A stretch of 64,000 nucleotides of DNA, from the NCBI GenBank assembly GCA_030248215.1, contig JASANG010003752.1, forward strand, positions 310,001-374,000. The letters run 5' to 3'. The stretch comes from Enoplolaimus lenunculus (Eukaryota; Nematoda; Enoplea; Enoplida; Thoracostomopsidae). Within the stretch, counting starts at the first letter, position 1. Each line of letters begins with the position of its first letter. The notes under the pieces are model-generated. The model was given only the letters and a program-made list of their open reading frames with translations, was not told where the DNA came from and did not search any database. Below are positions 12,006-23,400 of the stretch, piece after piece. The translations under genes and the position numbers were made by a program.

Positions 12006-13943
12006 TTGTTAATTTTTATGAAAAGAGCCAGATCGCTAAGTCCAATTCCGGAAGAACCTGCAAGTAATTATTTATCCTATATTAATATTGAAGAGTTAAT
12101 TCCTATATTAGACGTAAGTGTAAGAACACCTAGACAGCATAGATACGAATTTAGAAACATGGATCAACTTCAACAGGATGTCACACACTTGACACAAAAT
12201 GTGAGACAGCTTACTGATGGTATGGCTCATATGAATTCTGCCCTTGCCCAAACTAGGGTAACTGGTACTACTGATACCGATCTGGTAATACATCCGTTTC
12301 ACGGAGGATTAACGGGCCCTGATTTTAACACATGGTTAGAAAATTTTAATTTAATTTGCGCGGCAAAACTGATAGATGATGAGATGAAATTGCGGGTATT
12401 ACCTGCATATCTTAGAGATATTGCAAAGGATATATACGATGGGCTAGCTACTGAGGATAAACGCAGTTTTAAATCAATTTGCACTGCATTAGAGCGTAAG
12501 CTAGCCTCCCCGGAGTTAGCAGTTTATCATGAAGCTGCCTTACAAGGCCGCGAACAAATGGAAGGCGAATCGTTATATTCTTATTTAAAAGATATTAAAA
12601 GAGCGTGTCGACGAGCCTATGCAGGCGAGTCAGAGGAAACGATCCGCCGTTTTATTATTGGGAAATTCTTTTCGGGAATTCGCTCTTCTGAAATTAAGGC
12701 TCAAGTACTTAATGAAATGCCCATGCATACATTGCAACAAGCAGATGATATTACTATGCGTTTAGATATGCAGGCAATAACTTTTCCGAAAACTCAAGGT
12801 ACCCTGGGGATACAAAATTATCTGCCACAACCACAAAATATTGTTAGTACAATACCAACCAATACAGGGCAACAAAGACAGACCAATAATAAACGCATGG
12901 AGCGTTCCCTGGAACACTTGATTCGCACACAACAGGGTTTAATAAACTCTGTAAACCGGGTGCAAAATAAGATTCAGAAGATGGAGAGAAATCATAACAA
13001 AATACGGGGAAATACACATTTTAATTGCAGACAAACAAACCCGCCTAGTCAACAGGCATATAATAGGTGCATTATTAATAATCCTAGAACTACCACAAAC
13101 TCGCCAAGATGTTATACATGTGGCAAGATTGGCCATACTGCCGCAGGATGTCAGATAGCAAGACAAGTACCATTAGATAGCAGTAAAAATTCATACACTT
13201 CAGCAAGAACTGGGTTCAGACCATCTTATAATACTAGACAACAAGCTCAGACATGGAACCCACGACAAACACAGTATTATTCTAGCTCCGCACCCCAACA
13301 AAGTACACAAATACGCAACATAAGTAATGCTGCGGCAGAAGTCGCAGCAGTTTTTAGAAAAACATCAGATGAAACTACGTTGCGTAAAATTCAGAACGAA
13401 TTAGAAGAAACTAAGAAGAAATTTGACCAAGTAAGCAAGGAAAAAGAAGTATTACTAAAACAGAAAGCAATGTTAGTCGAGAAAATTTATCCTGAAGTTG
13501 TAACTTGTGTTGGAATGGTAGTAATTGGTGAAACTAAGGAAAAACAGATAGACCAAACCATGAAAGAAAATCGGAGTGAATCGTTGACTAAAGGAAGCAA
13601 TTTGAATGATTGTAATTTAAATTGCTTGCCCAAAAATCAAAATTCAATTACGTCGGAGATCGGAATTAGTGGTGGTGATAATTCTCAAACAATAGACGAT
13701 ATTAAAGAAAAGGAATTAAGTGTAGCAAAAATTACGAAGCGATATTGCTCACAACCAGATATAAACAAGATAACTTTTAATATTGCAGTTCCTCAAGAAT
13801 CTGTAGCTCCTAAAAGTAAATGTTTTCAGTTTTATAATATAACGGCAAGCAAAGAAAACTATAAATTTTCTGGATATCGTTGGAACAGCCTTATCAGGGT
13901 TTCGAAAGAGGCTTGCAGATCAAAGTTAGCCTCGCATAAATAA
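12006..13943 (+). CDS. gag: gag-like structural protein of the LTR element
   Basis: An open frame of 645 codons in the gag position, starting 113 bases past the primer-binding site. A capsid-like region at about residues 90-250 includes FHGGLTGPDFNTWLENF and YHEAALQGREQ, typical of Ty3/Gypsy Gag. A CCHC zinc knuckle (CYTCGKIGHTAAGC) at about residues 368-382 would bind RNA. A coiled-coil-like, Lys/Glu-rich stretch follows at about 455-500. The protein is expected to form the particle core. The frame looks whole. The protease normally expected at the gag-pol junction is poorly recognisable. An alternative upstream ATG cannot be excluded, but the capsid and zinc knuckle fix the identity. Confidence 0.88.
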   Translation: MLIFMKRARSLSPIPEEPASNYLSYINIEELIPILDVSVRTPRQHRYEFRNMDQLQQDVTHLTQNVRQLTDGMAHMNSALAQTRVTGTTDTDLVIHPFHGGLTGPDFNTWLENFNLICAAKLIDDEMKLRVLPAYLRDIAKDIYDGLATEDKRSFKSICTALERKLASPELAVYHEAALQGREQMEGESLYSYLKDIKRACRRAYAGESEETIRRFIIGKFFSGIRSSEIKAQVLNEMPMHTLQQADDITMRLDMQAITFPKTQGTLGIQNYLPQPQNIVSTIPTNTGQQRQTNNKRMERSLEHLIRTQQGLINSVNRVQNKIQKMERNHNKIRGNTHFNCRQTNPPSQQAYNRCIINNPRTTTNSPRCYTCGKIGHTAAGCQIARQVPLDSSKNSYTSARTGFRPSYNTRQQAQTWNPRQTQYYSSSAPQQSTQIRNISNAAAEVAAVFRKTSDETTLRKIQNELEETKKKFDQVSKEKEVLLKQKAMLVEKIYPEVVTCVGMVVIGETKEKQIDQTMKENRSESLTKGSNLNDCNLNCLPKNQNSITSEIGISGGDNSQTIDDIKEKELSVAKITKRYCSQPDINKITFNIAVPQESVAPKSKCFQFYNITASKENYKFSGYRWNSLIRVSKEACRSKLASHK

Positions 13944-14012
13944 GATAAATCAGAATATCAAATCGAACATTTTGCCAATACAGAGATATTAGACGATTAT
14001 GTTGTCAAAAAA

Positions 14013-16940
14013 TTGTCACCTTCGATAAAGATCAGTGACTGTAACAACATATCAGAATGCTTCTTAATTACCAACAAAGCCTACAGTGAATGTTTCATTT
14101 GCCCTATAACTTGTTGTTGCGAAATAATTGATATTGAATTATATAAATTACAGGCAGATCCATTTTATTTGACAGACCGATCAAATCAAACCAGTGAAGT
14201 GGTCAGGTGTGACGTTCAAATCGCATTTTCACCGTCACAACACCTACATCTCATGGAACAACCGCAATGTGAGTATATAAACATTACACCTAAGAAACGG
14301 AATTACATAAAAATCAGATTCTATCACGGGGAAAATTTTAAAATTAAGAAATTACAAACAACAGGTATAGGCCCACCAATGTATACTAATACTGACATAT
14401 TACGATTAAGTCTCACCGACCTTACTATATTAGGCCCAGAGTTGGTGCTGGATAATTTGGTCAAGCGAGCCAAATTTCCAGAACCATATTCAAGTAGTTA
14501 TAATCATGGGATCGGTTTTATAGATAAACTGAATATGTATGGATTGTCATATAATGATTATGTTGATACAAAAAGGAAGTTGTCAAAGGAATTATGTGTT
14601 ATTCAAAAAACATTTTTTGACGAATCCCGGACGCCCCCTAGGAGACCTTCAATTAAATATGATTTAGCAACTACTACTCCTAAAAATTTAGAAGGTACGC
14701 CATTAGTTAAGCCACAAAAACCTATAACCAAATTTATAACACCATGGCTGAGCGTGATATGTTTACTTACCATAATTAATACAGTAAATGCCACGATGGC
14801 TGGAGGTTTAAAGGAATTTCACTCCCAAATTTTTCCCGGAGTAGGAATGGGCATAGTGCCTAGCGGTATCCTCCTTACGTCAGAACGTTCAGAGTATGTC
14901 CCGATCATGTTGCATATGCAGCATAGCTTTTACAACTTGAGTGAACCCCCCAGGCTCATTAATCATTCAGACTGTCCTGGTCGCTTCAATTTCATTGAAT
15001 TTACTCACCGATATTTGCAAAAATTTGATTTAGAATTTTCCCAAACCTTTGACCCCAGATTTTACGAAGAATTGTTGAGAGGCGTTTGTCATGATAATCA
15101 AAATATTTGCACGTTTCCAAAAGCAGAACGAAGCAAACGTTTTTTGCCCCTTTTGTTGACAGGATTAATGTCACTGGCAGGCACGGGGATGGGGATTGCA
15201 AATAGCCTCCAGCTTTCTTATCTTCAGCCAAAAATTAGTGCATTAACGCAAGCGGTACCAATACTTGAACATAAAATTGGAATACAAGCACGAGCCATCC
15301 ACCAACTTTCCATTCAAAATCAACAAATTTATACTTTTACCCATAAAGCAATGACATTTTTGGACCACATGGTTGCACATATTACGTGCGAGTTAAAAGG
15401 GTTTGGTCAAGAAATGCACCAAATTTCCCAGGCAAATTTGTTTGTTATGCAAATAGAACGGTTGGTGAAATCTGTTAGTACCGCAAGCTTAGAGGGAAAA
15501 ATAGATTCAGAAATACTAAGTGCCACCCAGATTACCAGATTAATAAGAGCAGAACCTGCTCTACGAAAAACACTATATGAACACGAACCTAGCCTATTCT
15601 ATCAATTTGTTACGGCATACCCAGTAATAGTAAATATTGCCCAACTAAAATTTGGGATCATTTTAGAAATCCCCAAAATTACTAAAAGAGATATTCTCCC
15701 TTTGTTATCTATCTCTAACGTTGGCTTCAATATACCCGAGAAAAATATTACTAACCGCATTAAGTTTCCTACTTATATGACTTATGATAGTCATCATGGT
15801 GTGAACTCATATCTAGAAGTTGTTCCCTCCCTTTGTAAAAGGCTACCGGGATTATGGTATTGCCCGTTGCAGGCTGTACCTCGTTCAGAAGCTAATGAAT
15901 TCCTAACGGCAATCGCGAGATTTGAACAATGGAGTAAATCATGCAAAGTGCAGGTTACACAATTTCGGCAAGGTAACACCTTAGATACTACTCGAGTTGG
16001 TGTAATGGTCCGTACGAGTGATAGATTTGCAAAAGTCACTACTAACCGAGAAGTCCAATTTTCATCACGGAGCGAGAGACTCGCGATACCGCCCTATGGA
16101 GTTTATTTCTTCCCCCATGAGAAATATTCTTTAATAACTGTTGGTGATAGGATAATCACGTCCACAGTACGTGATATACAACATTTTACTTTCAACATTA
16201 GTAAAATTCCCACTCCAAGTTCAAACTTTTCGGGACTCCCTTCTCCACATTGGATCGATATGCTTGATGCCGAGTATCACACTAATCTTAGTCGGGAATT
16301 AACCCGTAGCCAAATCGACCACACTTTACTACCCGTGACCGCGCAACATTCGTCGTTAATGCATATAATCATTGCATTAATCTGTGCGTTAATTGTAATA
16401 TTGGTAACCACATGTTTTAAGAGACGTGACGATATTTGGCGGGTTGTTAAAGGTATTTGGGATAAAAAGGAATATTGTGAATTTTGTTGCAAGAGGAATA
16501 AAAGTAGGTTTAGATATATTCGGCAGGAGATTGAACCAGAGGAGTTACAAGAATTTACAGCACCCTCGCTAAGTATCGTAAGCGCTGAAGAGATATCTCA
16601 CAAGACTGTAGGAATAAATTGTCCATCAAGCCTTACTTCATCTATAGTGCCTATCCGAGTTCGTCCACCAAGGGTACCAACCCCAATGCCTATATTAGAG
16701 ACAAGATTCTCCAATTTTCTGAATAGTTTTAAGGCTCCAGGAAAAAGTGAGACAACAGGAGAAAATACCCTGATAGGACGTATGCCTAATGAACAAAATA
16801 CTTCAGAACAACCTACATGTTCCAATTTATTATCCGGTGCTGCAGCAGCAGTTACTAGGCATAGATATTTTACGGCACTTGGGTACCATAACAATAAACT
16901 ATGCAAAAAGTGGAGCTTTCATAGAGGGAAACAAAATTAA
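14013..16940 (+). CDS. env: Envelope-like glycoprotein of the LTR element
   Basis: An open frame of 975 codons. A hydrophobic segment at about residues 244-262 (WLSVICLLTIINTVNA) resembles a signal peptide, so the first 240 residues may not belong to the mature glycoprotein. A furin-type site RSKR at 373-376 is followed by a hydrophobic, Gly/Leu-rich fusion-peptide-like stretch and then a heptad-repeat-like helix (about 405-480). Several N-glycosylation sequons (NLS, NHS, NIT, NFS, NLS) are spread through it. One strong membrane anchor (HIIIALICALIVILVTTCF, about 785-803) precedes a basic cytoplasmic tail. This is the layout of a class I fusion envelope such as errantivirus or retrovirus Env. 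It lies between gag and pol and overlaps the pol start in another frame, an atypical placement. Frame looks whole. Confidence 0.82.
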   Translation: MSPSIKISDCNNISECFLITNKAYSECFICPITCCCEIIDIELYKLQADPFYLTDRSNQTSEVVRCDVQIAFSPSQHLHLMEQPQCEYINITPKKRNYIKIRFYHGENFKIKKLQTTGIGPPMYTNTDILRLSLTDLTILGPELVLDNLVKRAKFPEPYSSSYNHGIGFIDKLNMYGLSYNDYVDTKRKLSKELCVIQKTFFDESRTPPRRPSIKYDLATTTPKNLEGTPLVKPQKPITKFITPWLSVICLLTIINTVNATMAGGLKEFHSQIFPGVGMGIVPSGILLTSERSEYVPIMLHMQHSFYNLSEPPRLINHSDCPGRFNFIEFTHRYLQKFDLEFSQTFDPRFYEELLRGVCHDNQNICTFPKAERSKRFLPLLLTGLMSLAGTGMGIANSLQLSYLQPKISALTQAVPILEHKIGIQARAIHQLSIQNQQIYTFTHKAMTFLDHMVAHITCELKGFGQEMHQISQANLFVMQIERLVKSVSTASLEGKIDSEILSATQITRLIRAEPALRKTLYEHEPSLFYQFVTAYPVIVNIAQLKFGIILEIPKITKRDILPLLSISNVGFNIPEKNITNRIKFPTYMTYDSHHGVNSYLEVVPSLCKRLPGLWYCPLQAVPRSEANEFLTAIARFEQWSKSCKVQVTQFRQGNTLDTTRVGVMVRTSDRFAKVTTNREVQFSSRSERLAIPPYGVYFFPHEKYSLITVGDRIITSTVRDIQHFTFNISKIPTPSSNFSGLPSPHWIDMLDAEYHTNLSRELTRSQIDHTLLPVTAQHSSLMHIIIALICALIVILVTTCFKRRDDIWRVVKGIWDKKEYCEFCCKRNKSRFRYIRQEIEPEELQEFTAPSLSIVSAEEISHKTVGINCPSSLTSSIVPIRVRPPRVPTPMPILETRFSNFLNSFKAPGKSETTGENTLIGRMPNEQNTSEQPTCSNLLSGAAAAVTRHRYFTALGYHNNKLCKKWSFHRGKQN

Positions 16941-19900
16941 ATTTGGAAAAACAAGCAGGCAAAAAGTCTCATTGCCTGAGAGTATTACAATACCCCCACA
17001 GACGGAAATAATAATACCATGCAGTACAGATGGATTAACAGCAAATGTGGAGCATGTTCTATTTGAGCCGCACATTATGCTACATGCAGAGTACAACTTA
17101 CTTATAGCACCGTTACTATTGTCTAATCAATCAACCATACACATACCGGTACGCATAGTTAACCCATGTAGATATCCGGTGAAACTCTATAAGAATCTTA
17201 CATTAGGACAATTAGAAGCATTGGATAAAAGTTTTATTGTGAATGCAACAGGATACAATGCTAAAGAAGCCAAACTCACTTTTTTGCAGCAGGCAAACTT
17301 TGGTGACCAGCTTTCAATAGAAGATTTAAAACAGTTGGAAAAGCTTTTGGAAGAGTTTTCCGATGTTTTCTCAAAAAGCGAATATGATTTGGGAAAAGTA
17401 ACAGCTGTAAGTCATAAGATTGAAACTTTGGACGCACATCCAATCAAACAACGACCATACCGAGTTCCTCTAAAATTGAAGGAACCGGTTGAATAAGAAA
17501 TTAATAAGATGTTAGACATGAACATCATTGAACCGTCGGTTAGTCCTTGGGCAAGCCCAATCGTTGTTTTACGAAAGAAGGATGGAAAATCACTTCGAAT
17601 ATGTGTAGATTATAGAAGGTTAAATCAACATACAGTCAAAGATTGTTACCCACTACCAAACATAAATGATTTGTTGGATACAATTGGAAAAGCGAAATAT
17701 TTTAGCGTAGGTGATTTAGTATCAGGGTATTACCAAGTACCAATGGAGGAATCTTCCATTGAAAAGACCGCGTTTGTTACACCAATGGGTCTGTTTCAAT
17801 ACAAAACTATGCCGTTTGGGCTCTGCAATGCCCCCGCGACGTTTCAGCGATTATTAGAGGCTACATTGCGTGGACTGCAAGGTCGAGTCTGTACTGTCTA
17901 CATTGATGACATTTTGGTATTTTCAGAAACATTCATTCAGCATTTAGAGCGTCTCCGTCAAGTGTTACAACGTTTGCGCGAAGTAGGGTTAAAATTAAAA
18001 CCGGAAAAATTGCTGTTTTGCAGTACACGAAGTCGAGTATTTGGGGCATATAATATCGAGTACTGGTTTACGGCCAGATCCTAAAAAGACAATACAAGTA
18101 CAGAATTTTCCCATACCGACAGGTTTACGTAGTCTACGAGGTTTTTTGGTTTGGAGGGTTACTACAGACGTTTCATTAAGGACATTGCAAAAATTGCTAG
18201 TCCGTTTCATTGATTACTTAAGAAAAATAATGCTTTTGATTGGAATACAAACTGTCAGCAAGCATTTGAAACTTTAAGAACCAAGCTAACATCACCTCCA
18301 GTGCTTGTCATAGTTAATCCAAACCTTCCTTATATACTTGAAACAGATGCAAGTGGTACTTGCATAGGTGGGGTACTCTCGCAAGAACACGACGGTAAGA
18401 TAAACCCAATAGCTTTCGGAAGTAGAACATTACAAAAAGCCGAAAGAAATTATAGTATAACTGAATTAGAAGCCTTGGCTGTCGTGTATTTTGTGAAACA
18501 TTTTCGAAATTATTTATATGGGCAAAAATTTAAACTTATAACTGATCATTCTGCCTTGAAATGGATTTTAACTAACAAAAATAGTTCAGGTAGGTTGCAA
18601 CGTTGGGCGCTTACGCTAATGGAATATGATTTCACCATTGAGCATAAACCTGGAAAACGCATGAGTCATGTAGAAGCGTTGTCTAGACTTGAAAATGGTG
18701 TTAATGTTGACAGTCATAGTGATACCGAAACCGAAAATATTCATTTCGCTTACGCAATTGGAAAACCATCAACAACACCTTCTAATACTTTAGCAGAAAC
18801 ACAATCAAGGAGTCAAGAACACGATAAGGTTAACTCAGATAGATATGAACGGTTTGCTGAAATGCAGGCAAAGGATCCATATATTAGCACAATATTACAA
18901 TATCTATTGCAAGGTAAATTACCTGATGACGAAAAGACGGCTCGTTATTTAACACTTTCGAGGCCAAGATTTTTCACGCATAATAATTTGTTATATCACC
19001 ATTACCCTACTCTCCGTGCAGGACCTCGGATAGCTTGGGAGCAGTTGGTCGTACCAGAAAATATGAAGCAGGAAATTTTATCGGCTCATCATGATGATGT
19101 TGTCGGAGGACAGCATTCTGGAATCTCCAGAACATACCATAAGATACTCCCAAAATATTATTGGGAAGGAATGTATCAGGATGTCGTCAAATGGTGCAAA
19201 TCTTGTGTTGATTGCTGTACTCGCAAGCATGGACCACATCGGCCTAATGCACCGTTAGTTCCTATTCCTACAAACGAGCCAAACCACACCTATCATGTAG
19301 ATGTTCTAGGACCCTTACCAGAATCATACAATGGCAACAAATACGTTATCATATTTGTTGACCGGTTCACTAAATATCCAGAAGCAATTTGTACCCGAGA
19401 TCAGAAAGCGTTTACTATAGCCAAACTATTTATGACGGAAATAGTATGTAGACATTCTGCACCTTTTGCATTAATAAGCGATAATGCTCCTAATTTTAGA
19501 AGTGAATTATTGGACGAAATTACCAAAATTGCAGGTACTCGAAAATTTTTTACTACCCCCTATCGTCCACAGACCAATGGAGTTGTTGAACGAATTAATG
19601 CCACATTCATGCAAATGATAAGCCAATATGTGGATACAGCTCAACGAACTTGGGATGAGTTTGTGCCATACGCATGCTTGGCTTATCGTATAAGTGTAAA
19701 CGAAACCACTGGATATAGTCCTTTTAGTTTGGTTTATGGCAGAGACCCTAGACTACCAATAGATATATCTTTGCCAGTATCAAACCGAGGTTACATTGAT
19801 GAGGATGACTATGCTAGAGATGTTAGATTGGCTTTATATGATGCATGGCAGTTAGCTGCAGAAAACATAACTAAAGCGCAACAAGTAATGAAGGAAAGAT

Positions 19901-20229
19901 ATGATCAAAAAGCTATTGATCCAAGTTATAAAATTGGCGATAAAGTTTTGTTACATACCCCTTTTTCAAAGAAAGGAAAAACCCATAAACTTGCCCATCA
20001 GTGGCAGGCTCTTTTTGAAGTAATTGATATTAAATATCCAAATGTAGTAATTAAGTCATTAACAGCTAGGCAACCTAAGCCATTGAAAGTTCATGTAAAT
20101 CGTATAAAGCCTTTTTACGATTCACCCTCTCATATTCCTATTGCAGGAACCCTTACTAAGAGTGATAGCCGTGTAGTACACGAAGCAGATCCAAATTTAG
20201 AAGCAGAAATAAGTAATGATTCAGAGTAA
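16789..20229 (+). pseudogene. pol: pol region (reverse transcriptase, RNase H, integrase), broken
   Basis: A clear Ty3/Gypsy pol in the standard order. First come traces of the protease C-terminal part (QQQLLGIDIL). The reverse transcriptase has KKDGKSLRICVDYRRLN, the LVSGYYQVPM block and the YIDD catalytic box. RNase H shows ETDASGTCIGG and ITDHSALKW. The integrase has an HHCC zinc-binding region, the catalytic region (VDVLGPLPES, SDNAPNF, GVVERIN) and a GPY/F-like C-terminal module. It is a fossil in this copy, with about three breaks. RT-RNase H-integrase order and RT motifs place the element in Ty3/Gypsy rather than BEL/Pao or Copia. Confidence 0.93.
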
Positions 20230-20429
20230 TGTTAATATTATAATGTTAATTTTATTTTATTTCAGAATCGTCAACAATCGTCAATCGCTAACGTCGAGCT
20301 CGTTTCAACCTACACCCAGCCCACACCTATAAACAATCACATAAAGTCCAATAGGACGCTTTACTATATTCAATTCTATTGCACAATATACACAACACCG
20401 CACTTTAAACACTTATAGCAAATGACAAC

Positions 20430-23400
20430 ATGGCAACATACACCAAGGACATTCTAGAGTTCGCAGCAACAGTATGCCTTGCGGACATCCTACCGGAAGA
20501 ACAACGAAAAAACTTCCAGAATTGGCATGGAGTAAATGCCTATATTCCAATGGACACTTTAGTAAAATTTGCCCCGAGATATCCAAATAACGTAGAAGCC
20601 ACGATCACTGATTTTATTTCACCGTCCAAAGCCACGTCCTACAGAAACTTTTGTATGGTATGTTTATGTCCGATCCACGATTCGCTACACTTGGTTTCGA
20701 CACGACATCTGTTTATGTCGAGTAGCCAATTGTTCCGCCTGAATGTTACCGACGAACGAAGACTGCTGTTTCAGCAGTGGATAAAAGAGCACGGATTATA
20801 CCATGAGCATAAAGTACTGAAGAATCTGAACGCCGTGTTAACGTTTCCCAAGATTTCCTCCACAACAGCGACCGCTGTTGGGATGCATGCCCAATTATCA
20901 AATCAAGGGTACGATATACCAATTGTCTTTGGAAACTCGGCAACTGGATCCCAAGACCTAACGTTCCATTTGACGATTCGAAACAAAGGTGCCGTTAGCA
21001 TAGAATACATAGGCGTCCATACAATAGTGAACGGTGCAAATGGTAATAAGTTGCGTCCGATATTTGAAATGCCAACGAACTGCACGCACCAAGAAAAAAT
21101 AATGATAACAATCGAATCACAAACACCTGGAATACAATTCTACACTCTCCAAGTATGGGTTGAAGCCAAACAGTTCGGCAAGAACTCTGTGCTATTGCCC
21201 TTATGGTGCGAAGTACGCTGGAACTGGCACGATTACCACTTAGAACACTGTATTGCACGATATCTCGAAGACATTGCCCGAGTTCGACCCAAACAGACAG
21301 ATGGTGTCGCATTATCGTCTATACCAGACAGTCTATTTAATCCACCATTGATACCAACAGGAGAAGGATCGGAACAACGTGTTTGTAAGCCAGCTCGGTT
21401 TACTCAATCGTGTTTTACTCCATACTTCAAGGCCTGGGAACGAAAAGATACAACAATGCGTAATCATAGTGAAATCGCAGTACGCTCAGTGGACATCCAG
21501 TCACATGGTGGTTTCGATGATCACAATGTACAAATAAAAGACATTGAAGCAATTCTAGACAGCGACGCAGTGATTACAAAGGACAACTTAGGACACCGAT
21601 GCTTGGCCGAAGTCATTGGACAAACACAATACGACGAAGATGTTCCTGAACGATGTTCTATAATATCAACGCAAATTTTACCAGAAGACGAAGTCAACGA
21701 CATAGGGACCTTACAATCAGATGAGTCCGCAATATATGTGAGTTCCAAAGTGCCGAGCCGAGAATATCAAAATATTAGAAGTAAATCAATGACAGATCGC
21801 CTTCGCATTGTACATCCACGGTGGGATGCCAAATTACCAGCTTATGTAGTAGGTGAAAAAAACGATGATGATCAAATGGTGACAACCGTGCAATTGAAAC
21901 TTAACGCTGGACTGAAGAAAATCGTAGAATCCATGGTTGAAAGCGAATCGAGGCGAGTTGACACAAATCAGCCGTTCCTAATTCCGATGCCAAGTATAGT
22001 AACTGGATACCTTTTGGCACTGTATAAAATGCTTCTGATCAATGAAGACGATGAAGCAAAAGTAGAGACAGCCTCAGCAAATGTCGAAGATAATACGGAA
22101 ACGTTTCGGGACAAATCTAATGTTAACGACAACAGTATCACAAATTTATCAGAATTATCCGAACCGGATATAACATTAGTCGATGAAATCAATGAAAGTG
22201 AATGTACAGCGTCGATAGAAACATCCGATATAGATAATCCACCACCAACAAAAGTGACAAAATCAAATTTTACAACCGAACGACTACAAGCCTCGCAAGA
22301 TGAAACGATGACCAATGAAGACGACCAATCATCCATCAAAAAACGATTCAAGTACGACCTCAAACGAAGTTGGCACAAGATCATCAATCACATGTTTGGA
22401 CACGATTCACCAGCCAAACAATATGAAAAAAGGACATTACCAACAACAATATACAATTATACCGAACAGTTGGATCCAGAACAAAAACAAATTCTCGACG
22501 CAATAATAAACGGTGATCCGATAATAGCTTGTCAAGCTCCACCTGGTACCGGAAAGACACACGTTATCGCCCTAATAATGGTTTTAATGAACACCGTTTT
22601 TCCAGAAGAGCGATATCTGTGTATAGCTCCGACGAATGCAGCAGCAAACGTTTTAGCTAAGAAGATTCAATCGTATTTTAAGAAGTTGTTTGGTCAAGTT
22701 CCACCACAATCGTTATTACGTATGGTTCGAGAAGGTTACCCAATCGATGAACTGGGCGAATTAATACAACATTCGAATTTCGTGGCTGCCGATACCGAAA
22801 GTAGCGACATACAAGCTGATTCCCGAATACCTGAACACAAGATACTGGTTACAACAGTGGATCTAGCAATTATGAATCTACTTAATCATCGAAAAACACT
22901 CGCAGACGCAGGACTATTCAAACTTCTTGTAATCGATGAAGCTGCTTCGGTGGATCTACCGCGAACGTTGTTAGCAGCCTTATTGGTTTCAAACGGTCAG
23001 ATCGTGATGCTTGGCGATACAAAACAGTTGCCAGCCTACATAACATCGCCAAAACTAAAATCAGTCGCTGGAGACGAATCAGGAATGGAGTTCATTAGCA
23101 GAGCAGCCAGTAAAGCGAAAAGAGTAAAACTTAAAACACTTAAGCGAAATTACCGAAGTGTGGCAAGTATTTTGGGCCCACCAAGCGCAATCATATACAA
23201 AGACGCACCACTGATCGCTGAAAATCATGATCAATTGAGCCAACAAAATGAGCAGTTGAATGACGCTACAAATGGAATGTTAAACACCGTCTTATTTCCA
23301 GCAAGGAATGGCGTATCATTCGTGCATGTTGAAGGAACAATGATTCGGCATGGGAGTAGTTTATACAACATCGCCGAGATCCATCACGTACTCGAAATAG

